NCBI GenBank assembly: GCA_963693305.1
Contig: OY855903.1
Location: forward strand, 32,393,598 to 32,457,597
Length of the DNA stretch: 64,000 nt
Origin: Meandrina meandrites
Lineage: Eukaryota > Cnidaria > Anthozoa > Scleractinia > Meandrinidae
Reading direction: 5' to 3'
The notes beneath the pieces were generated by a model. It was not told where the DNA came from. It saw nothing but the letters and a program-made list of their open reading frames with translations, and ran no database searches. This document shows, piece by piece, positions 21,718 to 30,563 of the stretch (its first letter is position 1; each line of letters starts with the position of its first letter). Made by a program: the position numbers and the translations under genes.

Positions 21718-22112
21718 TGTCAGTACCGTAGTACCTGTCTTTATTTTCTCTCAAGCAAACGTCGAAAACTCACAACTCACAATGGGCTCAAGCTCAAAAG
21801 GCACATATCGACCGCACGGCATCGGACGATGAACAAAGTCACAACAACTTGAATAAAACTCTTTGCTTCCATCAAAAGAATATGTGAGAATGTATACGTG
21901 TGAGTGAGGTTTTGTGAAAATTACAAAAAGGTATTAAGTTCCAAATGTTTATTGAATAGCAAAGGCGAAATGTTAACTTACCGAACTGTTTGCTTCAAGC
22001 TAAATGAACGGCACACACTAACAACTTCTTGACAACACTTGCCTACTTGAGCATATGGCGACTTAAGTCACGTGAGCGACAAAAAATCTCCTAAGGGGAG
22101 TCGGGAGTGACA
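21718..22112 (-). repeat. BEL/Pao LTR (5' LTR of the element)
   Basis: 395 bp with the same TGTCAGTACC...GGGAGTGACA ends as 16565-16957. It should contain the element's promoter, reading leftwards. Confidence 0.9.
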
Positions 22113-22117
22113 GACTG
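22113..22117. repeat. GACTG target duplication, right
   Basis: GACTG immediately right of the BEL/Pao LTR, identical to 16560-16564. Confidence 0.85.
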
Positions 22118-22152
22118 GCATGAATACCCATTAACACGTGAAAGGCTTGGGA

Positions 22153-22338
22153 CCATACATCAATGGAGCTAATTATTTAAGGTTTGTTGAGGGACTCTAA
22201 AGCTTAAGAAGGGGCCATACATCAATAGAGCTAATTATTTAAGGTTTGTTAAGGGGCTCTACAGCTTAAGAAGGGGCCATGCATCAATGAAGCTAATTAT
22301 TTAAGGTTTGTTAAGGGGCTCTAAAGCTTAAGAAGGGG
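22153..22338. repeat. Tandem repeat, 62-bp period, three copies
   Basis: CCATACATCAATGGAGCTAA-type units start at 22153, 22215 and 22277 and each end with AGCTTAAGAAGGGG. A partial match (AAGCTTAAGAGGAGGGG) is seen near 23215. The repeat lies between two coding blocks of the YR-element gag, probably in an intron-like or degenerate spacer. Confidence 0.85.
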
Positions 22339-22339
22339 A

Positions 22340-22391
22340 AAGCCCTTAATTTGAGTTCTGGATAGTAAATTGAAACTTACCATCCAGAGTA

Positions 22392-22393
<2 letters not shown>
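22340..22393 (-). pseudogene. YR retroelement gag relic, short segment left of the MITE
   Basis: On the minus strand this reads LDGKFQFTIQNSN and then a stop. It joins in frame with the gag segment at 22805-22960 if the 411-bp insertion and one GTAGG copy are removed, which supports both calls. Confidence 0.5.
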
Positions 22394-22430
<37 letters not shown>

Positions 22431-22804
22431 AAAAATTTTTCAAATTCAGGGAAAGTCAGGGAATTTTGCAAAAACTCGGGAAAATCTTAGTTCTTGTCAA
22501 AGTCAGTGAAAAATCGGGGAATTTTGTTTGAGAAAATGGTTCAGAAACTTACTAAAGAAGAGGGTGCACCTGCTACAGAAACACAAACAAAAAACAAAAT
22601 GGATTTCTTGGTGAAGTCAAATGCCATGCATTCAAAATCCTGTGAAAAATGTAAAGAGGTCGAAAATGAAGAGACGATTATTGATGGTCTGCAGAAGAAG
22701 GTTAAGGTTGATGTAAAAGTAGACTTTGCTTATATGATAATTTGCCTAATTTGAAGTCAGTGAAAAGTCAGAGAATTTACTGGCTCTTATGCGTGGCAAC
22801 CCTG
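22394..22804. mobile_element. MITE-like insertion with CAGGGTTGCCACG inverted ends
   Basis: 411 bp starting CAGGGTTGCCACG and ending CGTGGCAACCCTG, a perfect 13-bp inverted repeat. It is flanked by GTAGG at 22389-22393 and 22805-22809. The interior is rich in TCAGGGAAA-like repeats and holds one open frame of 86 codons (22494-22754) with Lys/Glu-rich sequence and no recognised domain. It is inserted in the YR gag frame. Confidence 0.75.
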
Positions 22805-23215
22805 GTAGGGTTAACTATCAAGGACCCAAAGTCAATATATTCCTGCTGCCAGATCTTTGTTTTAAGCTTCACGGCAACTCTAGCATCCACTGGTAAGTTG
22901 ATAGAAGTGAATAGGTCATGTGGCTGTGGCAGTGAAGGGAACAAACCTTGCTCACCTGATAAATTTGTCTAGACAGAAGTGACCACCTGCTGAACTGGGT
23001 TTCCAACAACTGGAATCTCTGTGTGGTCTGGGAAACAACAGCTGACATAGTGGGTTGCACAGGTGCTGGGCTTGATTGGAAGTAGCACTACTTTGAGGCA
23101 GGGCTGGCTCGGTCTGCAGAGACCACACAATTGCCTGGCGGTGGAGCTGGTTCCACACTGGAGGAGGGAGTTTTCTGAATGCTGGGGCAGTTCCTGAACC
23201 TGCTAAAGCCTCCAA
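22805..23215 (-). pseudogene. YR retroelement gag relic, 5' part
   Basis: The minus strand shows DLFTSINLPVDARVAVKLKT and KIWQQEYIDFGSL near 22815-22925, the conserved core entry of gag proteins from YR retroelements. Upstream, a Pro/Ser/Gln-rich stretch (SLQTEPALPQSSATSN) extends to 23215. Together with 22340-22393, 16150-16564 and 15290-16140 this outlines one decayed element that was later hit by the MITE and by BEL/Pao. Confidence 0.5.
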
Positions 23216-23389
23216 AGCTTAAGAGGAGGGGCGGTTGTGGCACACCGATCATCTAGAAGGCATCTGAAAATTTAAAAGGAACATGCAATACCAAGCAAAA
23301 TTGGGGTATGGGCAAGCATGGCCAACAACTGTTGCTGCAGTGGCAAGTCCCATAAATAACTTAAGTTACAAACAGGGCCTCACAACAAA

Positions 23390-23645
23390 CAAATAAATCA
23401 ACTGGGCCTCGGCTCCAAACTGTAAGAACATGAATTAACAATATAACACAAGAGCAACATGGGCTCAAAAGAGCACCAAGGGCTATGATTAAAAAATAGA
23501 AACGAGAGCACCAAGGGCTCAATGATAACAATAATTTGAGCAACAGGGGCTAAATTGCAAATAAATGCGCAAGGAGACCCCATCTTTAATTTGCAAAATA
23601 GAAATGAGAGCAGCATGGGCTCAATTATAACAATAATTAGGCTGC
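23390..23645. repeat. Degenerate repeat of GAGCACCAAGGGCTCAA type
   Basis: Five diverged copies of a GAGCA-C/A-CA-GGGCTCAA block with ATAACAATAA spacers are visible between 23450 and 23632. No protein is supported. Confidence 0.6.
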
Positions 23646-23649
23646 ACTT

Positions 23650-25676
23650 TAGGGAATAGAAAAGAGTATTTTTCATTGATATTTAAGTGATGGAAATCGT
23701 AGACCATTGCTGTTTTGGTGCTTTGTGCTCTTTCACACCACCGTGATTCCTAAAATATTTTTATCATCCTGAATACTGCTATTCTGCACCCAAAAAAACC
23801 ACAATGCTATGCAATAACAGTGGAATTACCAGCTACAGTGTACACGTCATCCAAATGTCAATTGTACAAAGTGACACCCATCTTTATTTTGAGATGTTTT
23901 CTTATTTTTTGTACAAATCTTTGTGTTTTTACTGGTGGACAAGTTTGGTTTCGGAGCAATTTAACCATGCTGATAAGCTTTTGAGTTATGAACAGCTCTT
24001 ACAACCTCTCAGTTTTCTTGCCATCTTGCCTGCACTTCCTAACATGTGGTTACCTCTTGCTTGTAAGGTCTTCTGTTTATACATTTCAGTCCTCCAATTG
24101 TGAAAAATTCTTTTTACACAAAAGAAATTAGAAGCCTGTGGGCGTGCATAATTTCAGCTTCATTTGGTGCAAACTTGTAGACGCGATTGGATTTGCACTT
24201 GCCAGGCACTTTAATCCTACAAGCCCCACTATCCACACTCAAATTCTCCTGACTTATCTCCATACATTTTCTTATAGTGTTACTTAGGCGAATTTGTGAA
24301 AAGTTCAAAGCAATTTTCCCTTGGTGATCATTTTGTTCATTCTCATAGCATTTTCTCTTGATTACTTGTTAATATTGTGAGGAGAAATTCAATGTTGGGA
24401 CTTGGGTAAACCTGATAGGCCTATTCCAAAAGAACAGTGCTTATATTTTGCTGTGATATTGAAGAAGGATTTGTTGTTCAAGTTAGTGACAACACATGCT
24501 AATTGTAGTGTTTGTTTTTGTGTGGTTTACGTGAATTGTGTAGCCACATTATGTTACGGTCATTTGTTTGTTTGTTTGTCTATTTTATTTGTCTATCTAC
24601 AAGAGTTAAGCGCCTGTCATGTGGGCTTGTGAGAGAGCCTGGGTACAAGGTTGTGTTGTATTCACAGGAATGTTATTCACCAATCTCGTTCCCAGAGTCC
24701 ACAGGCTCCACGGTCAGCGGTTGGTGAAACTCTGGGGAAATGGAATTATCCGAATTAATTACAATTTTTTGATTGGCTGTTTCAATACAATAGCCTTCGA
24801 ACTCAGACGTATTTCTGAAAGTTGCCTATGAAGCTTTAGCGGCCATTTTGCCGAGATTTTTGGCGTTCGTTCGTTTGTGTTTTTCAGTATCTTGGCCTTA
24901 AACTGCGATTTATGATGCCATTTCCCGTTTCGTTTGCAAGGTAGGTAAAAACTAGCTTTAGATTTTGGTATTCACCCATTTTTGAGTTATTTTTTCAAAA
25001 ATAACTCTTAGTCAGCGCGATGGACCATGTAGTCAGTGGAGTATGTTTGTATCTCACACCAATCAGGTCTCAGGTACTATCAGAGCCAATCAAATTACAG
25101 TTTATAAAGGCGAAGTAATCTGACACAGTTGTAAGCGAGCGATTTCATTCGAAGATTTTAGATATGTAGGAGGCGGAATCGGTGAGTTGTGAATTAACCC
25201 CAGATTTGAAACGCTCGCCTGCTTACAATGCACACGCCGCCAGCAAAACACCCAACACTAAATTGTTATTTGAGCGTTTGTTTAGGACGGGCTAGTTTCG
25301 CTGACCGTAGTAGAAATTGCATAAAGTGTTTGCACAAAGCAGATTTGAGGAATAATGTTCTCATTGTGGTGTTAATACTGTGTTTACAAAGAGTCATAAA
25401 AATGGCAAGGAATCTTCTTCAGAGTGTGTTGTAGCCTCTTGTTTTAAGAGTTTGTGACAAGGAAACTTCCTAAATTTAATATTGCTTGAGACTCCGTGTC
25501 GCCAACTGAAAACCGCAATTAAATTAATTAGTCTCTTTAGCATCTTGCTCGATTCACTGACTCTCCGGCAAGTAGCGTTTATGTTTATACCTTAAACACA
25601 CCATGTTTAGACATTTAATTAACCAGTATGGGTATTGACTTTAAAATGGTTTTGCTTTTAAAATTAACTACGATCG
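23650..25676. other. No gene recognised
   Basis: Short frames only. Around 24830-24960 the sequence is locally richer in CpG (AGCGGCCATTTTGCCGAG), as seen at invertebrate promoters, but no coding exon could be tied to it. Confidence 0.4.
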
Positions 25677-26150
25677 ATAGCGGCAACAGAATAAGAGCAT
25701 GTCATTCCGTGACAGTTTGATAACTAAAATTAATTAGTTCTTGTTCCTGTTTGTTGAATGAAAATTTACATTCACGACAGGAAACAAATACTTCAGGTGT
25801 ACTACGCTTTAAAAGCTTTCCTAAAAATATGGTTTTTGATTTGATTCGTTTATTACGTCGTTTATTGCTTTTCGATTACTCAATGGAGACATGGTGTTTT
25901 CAAGAAAAACAAAAGTATCATGTTACAAAAGTGAGATAAACAAAAGTGTCACGTTACATGCGTTTTAAAAAAACAAAGGTATCGTTTTACAGTGTTTGAC
26001 AAAAACACAAAAGTATCCTGTAACAAACAAAAGTATTGCGTTACGGTTGTAAAAAAGGTAGCAACAAAATAAGCGCTAACAGAATAAGCCATTTCGTGAC
26101 ATTTTGACAATTAAATTAGTTCTTGTTTTTTTTTTAAATGATCATGATAA
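25677..26150. repeat. Local duplication with ACAAAAGTATC repeats between
   Basis: A block starting GCGGCAACAGAATAAG at about 25680 recurs as GTAGCAACAAAATAAGCG at about 26059. Both continue through CATTTCGTGACA-like and TTAGTTCTTGTT sequence. Between them, 25910-26045 holds about five degenerate copies of ACAAAAGTATCxTGTTAC. Confidence 0.6.
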
Positions 26151-27256
26151 AAGTTTACTTTTGAACGAAACAGTTTTGATGAAACAACAGGACTAACACC
26201 CAGTCTTACCCCAAGCCACCCAATCAATTGAAAAAATAACTCCTGCACGCTTAGCGTGCCTATGTTTTACTCAGTTTTTTTAACAGTATTTTCTTCGATC
26301 AAGGAGCTGGAAATTGTCTGATGTGTTTTTTATACAACTCCGATTTTTGGTAAATCCTGGTGCTTTTCTAAGCCTAAATACATCCCGGCGACTGCATCTG
26401 TGTGCAACACCGGCTGTTATTGAAAATTATCGGACATTGATTATGTAGAGTATTTATTGTTGTAAAGGAAATAGGAAACTTCAATATTGCAACGTACAGG
26501 GCATGCAACTGTTTATGAGAATTTCTTTAGACAGTTGGTAATGGTATGTGAAAAAATTGTGAACCACATTGAACCTTGAAAGGGCATGATATAAAATTCA
26601 AAAACCAGTCCTTACTTGGAAAACTGCACCTTGCTTGTTGTTATACTTTTACAATGTTTACCTATCTTTACCTCAGATGGAAAAGATATAACTCTCTCTT
26701 GGTTCCTACAATAATTTATTCTAAAATTTCCCCTAAACCACCACCCCAGCCAAACCACCAACTGCTTAAGACTGTGTAAACCTGGATGGACTCCAGCCTT
26801 ATGGGCCACTAGACTCAAATGAAGACTTAACCAAGAGTTGTGCTGTGCTATCATCCCCTATTGCAATTGTTACACAATCATTTCTTTCTAATGGCTTCAA
26901 GGACTCACACCATAAAGCACCTTTTATGATCATAGATATATTTTAATTTATTTTTGCAGGTCCTGCAGTTGGCTAAATGACAACCAATAGACACCTATGT
27001 CCACCAACTGTAACATGAGAATAAAGTTGACATTTTTTTCCACTCACTCTGACTGCTTATCATTTTGTGTTTTGTACAATTTACTGGGTGGTGTTTATTC
27101 CAGCCCACACCTCTTGACAGTCTTGTGGAGTTTCAGGGGTCTTTCAGTGTGTTCTATTGCAAGATATGTTTATTTCACAAATATTTGTTTAGGCGAATCT
27201 GCTGAATCAAATCAAATCTATGTACCTTGCCAAAATAACCTGTAGTACAACAAACA
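26151..27256. other. No gene recognised
   Basis: No familiar protein motif or repeat was found on either strand. Confidence 0.4.
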
Positions 27257-27500
27257 AGATGGGGGCACAGTGGGCTAATGGTAAGGCGACTAAACTTCGG
27301 ATTGAATGGTCCAGGTTTCAAGCCCCAGGCATGGTCATTGTGTTGTGTTCTGGGAAACACACTTCACTCTCAAATATAAATGGGTTCCAACAAATTTACT
27401 TTAGGCAGTATTCCTGCAATGGACTAATATTCCATCCGGGGGGACAGGGGAAGAAGAGATATGCCTAGTCACTTAATGCTACAGAAATGGGGTAACACAA
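27257..27500 (+). mobile_element. tRNA-derived SINE
   Basis: The head shows RNA polymerase III boxes at tRNA spacing: an A-box-like TGGGCTAATGG at 27271-27281 and a B-box-like GGTTTCAAGCC at 27314-27324. A body follows with GTGTTGTGTTCTGGGAAACA, TATAAATGGGTTCC, GCAATGGACTAATATTCCAT and the ending CACTTAATGCTACAGAAA. This body matches the deeply conserved central domain of SINEs widespread in corals and other metazoans (Nin-type domain, from memory). It is non-coding and mobilised by a LINE in trans. Confidence 0.75.
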
Positions 27501-28334
27501 CAAGCCATTCAAGCAATCTATGACACACAACTAGTATTTCTTGGGCTGTGTTGGCTGCATGCAGTTGGGGGTAGGCCATGTACAGAAAACCAATAGAATA
27601 TTGAACCAATATTCACATGGTAGCACTCAGTGAATGTTATTAACTATGCTTTAGATCACCAATAAAAGCGTTGATCCACTTGACTTTACGATTTGTATAT
27701 CGAAAGAGTGGAGTTCTGAATTTCCTTCTGACACCTGAGCCTTCGGTTTTTAACCAATTTTACACTTCCGTTTTTCCAGCAAAGCATGAGCACAACAACA
27801 ACAGGAACCCAGATTTGTGGGGTAAAAAATTCCATTTCCTCAGAGTTTCACCCGGCGACCAACCGCTGACGGTGGAGCCTGGTTAGTTTTTCTCCAGGTT
27901 CTTCTCATACAGCCTCGTCCCCAGGCGTCGCTCCCTGGTCGCGGGGCGTTACGGGATTGATAATTCGCGGATCGCTTGGCGTTGTGGGACTGTTGCAAAC
28001 GAGAAGGGGGACGCCTTGCAGATTGCAGATTTTGTTGGGTTTCTTGGCAAAAATGTTCGGTTAGCGATTTCTTGTCAAAAGCCATTTCCGCGCTTGTATC
28101 AACGTCATATGGCAACGAATCATCGCTGGAAGGTACGTGGAAATTACTATTGTCAACGTGCGGATTTTCGCTGCCATTCGGATCGTTTTGTTGCTCTATC
28201 CTGCAAAATCTTCTCTGCGTTTACTTGGGCGAATGTTAGCCGTTACGATTCAACAATAAGAATGGCGGGAGATCCTGACAGACGACTGATCATGAAAAAA
28301 GAAAACCCTGCGTTCATGGCGACAAGATCTAGCA
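27501..28334. other. Intergenic, probable promoter region of the host gene
   Basis: 27840-28330 is G+C and CpG richer than its surroundings (GGCGTCGCTCCCTGG, CGCGGGGCG) and lies directly upstream of a candidate first exon at 28335. Frames on both strands are open, as expected of CpG-rich DNA, but none is recognised as a protein. Confidence 0.35.
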
Positions 28335-28386
28335 ATGGCGGATGGAGATCCTCTGCCGGCATTAGAAGACTTTCTCTTAGATGACG
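28335..28386 (+). CDS. Candidate first exon of an uncharacterised host gene
   Basis: An ATG at 28335 opens MADGDPLPALEDFLLDD, an acidic start typical of intracellular proteins. The exon ends exactly at a strong donor site, GTGAGTAAAG, at 28387. It is the most upstream element of the host gene that the Polinton interrupts further on. The assignment to that gene is by position only. Confidence 0.4.
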
Positions 28387-28479
28387 GTGAGTAAAGTTAA
28401 AACTTTAACCGCAGAGTAGCCGTGCCAGAAGGATTTTTTCGGTTTTGATATATTAAGTCTGCTTTTGTGTACTGTACCT

Positions 28480-28656
28480 CTACATGGTGGAAGTTCAACT
28501 GTGAGGAACGCTCGTTCACTAGGAAGAGCGTTCGATGAGGTAGCCAAAAATTATGGAGAAAAGCATGACCTCACACCGAACTCAAAGGAAAGTATTTTAC
28601 CAAGTTCCAAGCGCTTGGAAGTGGGAAAGCTGATTCTTTTGTGTCATTTAATTCAT
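28480..28656 (+). CDS. Candidate second exon of the same host gene
   Basis: Open frame reading RNARSLGRAFDEVAKNYGEK and SKESILPSSKRLEVGKLILL, ending at a donor-like GTGAGT at 28657. The composition is typical of a soluble protein. The 5' splice boundary could not be fixed, and the phase does not match the next exon cleanly, so the boundaries may differ or the copy may be decayed. I do not recognise the family. Confidence 0.4.
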
Positions 28657-28875
28657 GTGAGTTGCATGTAAGCTTACATGTGTGTTAAATAACACATTCA
28701 TCATGGATCTTGAACATTTATTGTGGACTTTATGATAACAAGTCTCACTATTATTTATTGTTATATATAATCTATGATAACTTTGCAGTAGACAGTGTGG
28801 TGGCTTTCTTGAGTTTCTTATTATATTTAGGTAACGTTTACTTCTAAACCAGTTTTCTTTTATGTGATCTAACAG

Positions 28876-28945
28876 GGTGTGAATTATCTGGCGGTGAGCT
28901 AAAAAATAGGCAAGAAAACTTGCAAGCCAAACTTCATGAGGGTTT
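28876..28945 (+). pseudogene. Host exon, left part, broken by the Polinton
   Basis: It begins after an acceptor-like ATCTAACAG and reads CELSGGELKNRQENLQAKLH, then EG, up to the Polinton end. The frame continues on the other side of the element at 45198 as FIESTGKQVLQAVVL when one GGTTT copy is removed. This is good evidence that the element landed in coding sequence. The protein is helical and charged, and its family is not recognised. Confidence 0.5.
28941..28945. repeat. GGTTT target duplication, left of Polinton
   Basis: GGTTT abuts the left end of the Polinton and is identical to 45193-45197. The sixth base differs (G left versus T right), so the duplication is 5 bp or a 6-bp one with a mismatch; Polintons usually make 6 bp. 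Confidence 0.75.
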
Positions 28946-29107
28946 AGTAGTATAGTCGGAGTCAAACGAATACCACCTCGGGCGCACCCACCAAATTTTG
29001 CCTCTTTCCGTGACTAGTACTCCGGGGGATAAACCCCCTTCGTACTAGGGAAAGAGGCAAAGGTGGGTGCTGCTCGGTAGTATTCGTTTGACTCCGACTA
29101 TACTACT
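28946..29107. repeat. 162-bp imperfect palindrome at the left tip
   Basis: The first 28 bases (from AGTAGTATAGTCGGAGTC) recur in reverse complement at 29080-29107. Pairing continues inward through CACCCACC / GGTGGGTG, TTTGCCTCTTTCC / GGAAAGAGGCAAA, CTAGTAC / GTACTAG and GGGGG / CCCCC around a short loop near 29029. A single strand could fold into a long hairpin with a few bulges. Confidence 0.95.
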
Positions 29108-29195
29108 TAGGAAAAACCGCAAAAACAGAGAAACAACTTTACAACAAAGGGCGTCAGGACAAGCATTTAGAGGAATGCAACAGTAATGTAAACAA
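28946..29195. repeat. Left terminal inverted repeat of the Polinton
   Basis: About 250 bp starting AGTAGTATAGTCGGAG. It matches the reverse complement of 44941-45192, with substitutions and small indels confined mainly to the inner 60 bases (near 29150-29190). Protein-primed replication starts at such ends. The outer 162 bp is itself palindromic. Confidence 0.95.
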
Positions 29196-29196
29196 C

Positions 29197-29550
29197 ATGG
29201 GACGAGGAAGAAAAGGAATTATTTCCCAAAGTCAAAAAAAAATCAGAAAACCCAAAATCGAACTGGCAACCAAGGATATATTTCTAGATCCACCAATACA
29301 CATTTCAGACGAGCTGCTCACAGCAATGAAAAAAATGAGCCCGCAAGATTTAAAGAACACGCTTATACAATCGGAAGAACAACAAGAAGAAGTCGAATTA
29401 ACAGATATGGAAGAGTACGATTTGACAGGATCAGGAGAGCCGGTTTATGAAACACCAATCATGACGCCGCAGCTGTACCGCAGAATAATGGCAAATGAGT
29501 TTAGCCAGGAACAGGTGGAGTACATAATAAAGAAAAGTTTGAAGTTTTAG
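29197..29550 (+). CDS. Unknown Polinton protein, 117 aa
   Basis: The first gene inside the left inverted repeat. Its ATG follows the repeat border by one base. The product is basic at the N-terminus (residues 1-25, RGRKG and KKIRKPK) and acidic in the middle (EEQQEEVELTDMEEYDL, residues 66-82). I do not recognise a domain. Early terminal genes in Polintons are often variable and specific to one lineage, so it may be regulatory, but that is a guess from position. There is no clear TATATAAG motif ahead of it. Confidence 0.6.
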   Translation: MGRGRKGIISQSQKKIRKPKIELATKDIFLDPPIHISDELLTAMKKMSPQDLKNTLIQSEEQQEEVELTDMEEYDLTGSGEPVYETPIMTPQLYRRIMANEFSQEQVEYIIKKSLKF

Positions 29551-29750
29551 GGGGGAGACAAGTTTATAGATCGTTCAGCAGCATCAAGAATAGCTTCCAC
29601 AGCTTGAGCCGTAATAAGTTTGACATCATTCACCCAAAAGGGAGAAGAAAGGTCTTTGAAAGCGCACACAATCGCGTGGAACAGCACAATCATACTATAT
29701 AAACTGAAAATATTTTTTACCGCCATTTGGAGAAAAGCAGCAGGTTGTAA

Positions 29751-30050
29751 ATGTCACTCACACCCGAGCAAAAAAAGCTTTTTAATAAAAAACTGGCTGA
29801 GATAATGGCGGAAGCAGCGGAAAAGCTCGAAGAAGAAATAAAAAAATATCAAGAAGACCCCTATGTGTATATCGATGGAAAGAGAATCAAGAAACGTCTA
29901 AACCAATGTATCCCATACACGGAGGAAGAATGGGCAGAATACCAGCGGGACAAAGCCAGTAAAGACCGTAAACAGCTGATAAACTTCATAGATAAAGTTT
30001 TTTTCGAAGACGGCGCGCTGCAATTAGAGAAACGCGGCATAAGGAAATAA
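29751..30050 (+). CDS. Unknown Polinton protein, 99 aa, coiled-coil-like
   Basis: A Lys/Glu-rich helical N-terminus (residues 5-45, FNKKLAEIMAEAAEKLEEEI) suggests a coiled coil, followed by PYVYIDGKRIKKRL and PYTEEEWAEYQRDKAS. No known domain is recognised. It ends two bases before the next gene, suggesting joint expression. The 200-base gap upstream holds CATACTATATAAACTG near 29690, a possible TATA element. Confidence 0.55.
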   Translation: MSLTPEQKKLFNKKLAEIMAEAAEKLEEEIKKYQEDPYVYIDGKRIKKRLNQCIPYTEEEWAEYQRDKASKDRKQLINFIDKVFFEDGALQLEKRGIRK

Positions 30051-30052
30051 AC

Positions 30053-30466
30053 ATGGATACATTAGAACTGATACAAGCACTTCCACAAGAACTTCGAGAA
30101 AAAATCAGCAACGAGTATATTGTAATAAAACTCTGGCAGCGTAAAATGCTTGGCTGGGACGAGGTTCGAAAAGAAATTAATAAAGGCTTTGTAAAAATGA
30201 AGCTCAGACAGCGAAAAACTCTTGGCTGGGATAAAGTTCATGCTGCAATTAATGAAGCTCCATTTTGTGATCGCAATAAACAAATTGTAAGGGTCTTGTT
30301 CTGTTATAAATGTGACAGAAGCAGATGTTCGCGAAATGGTCTCTGTAATCTGTGTATTAGGAATGGATTCAGACACTATCTCGGTTATCCTATTTTTGAT
30401 GAAAATGTTTATGATGAGTGCTTCAAGAGATCTTTCTCTTCGAAATGGAGAGGAGTCTTTGCGTGA
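30053..30466 (+). CDS. Unknown Polinton protein with internal repeat and zinc-ribbon-like cysteines
   Basis: 137 aa. The N-terminus LELIQALPQELREKI resembles the short helical LPxEL motifs seen in some large-virus proteins. A 24-residue unit is duplicated: QRKMLGWDEV (residues 29-38) and QRKTLGWDKV (53-62). The C-terminal half has a cysteine pattern CYKCDRSRC...CNLC (Cys84, 87, 92, 98, 101) that could bind zinc. The function is unknown; nucleic-acid binding is plausible. It starts two bases after the preceding stop. Confidence 0.55.
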   Translation: MDTLELIQALPQELREKISNEYIVIKLWQRKMLGWDEVRKEINKGFVKMKLRQRKTLGWDKVHAAINEAPFCDRNKQIVRVLFCYKCDRSRCSRNGLCNLCIRNGFRHYLGYPIFDENVYDECFKRSFSSKWRGVFA

Positions 30467-30563
30467 TATTTCTGAGAAGAAGAACGGAAATCAATATTTA
30501 AGTGAAGTTTGTTGAACAAATAACACAAGGGTGACTGTTTATTTTTTTTTTCTGCTTTTTTGA

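Larger units (their letters stand above)
16565..22112 (-). mobile_element. BEL/Pao LTR retrotransposon, full-length but damaged
   Basis: Two LTRs (16565-16957 and 21718-22112) flank an internal region whose minus strand encodes gag, RT, RNase H, integrase and a DUF5641-like end in BEL/Pao order. The 5-bp duplication GACTG lies on both sides, so the ends are exact. Read on the minus strand, a purine run AGGGGCCGG precedes the 3' LTR as a polypurine tract. No obvious tRNA primer site beginning with TGG follows the 5' LTR. The protease region is missing, and stops and frameshifts interrupt the polyprotein, so it is not autonomous. It inserted into the gag of a YR element. Confidence 0.9.

Noticed and set aside
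28016..28384. 122-codon plus-strand frame and overlapping minus-strand frame upstream of the host gene
   Set aside because: CpG-rich promoter-like DNA keeps several frames open; neither looks like a protein.
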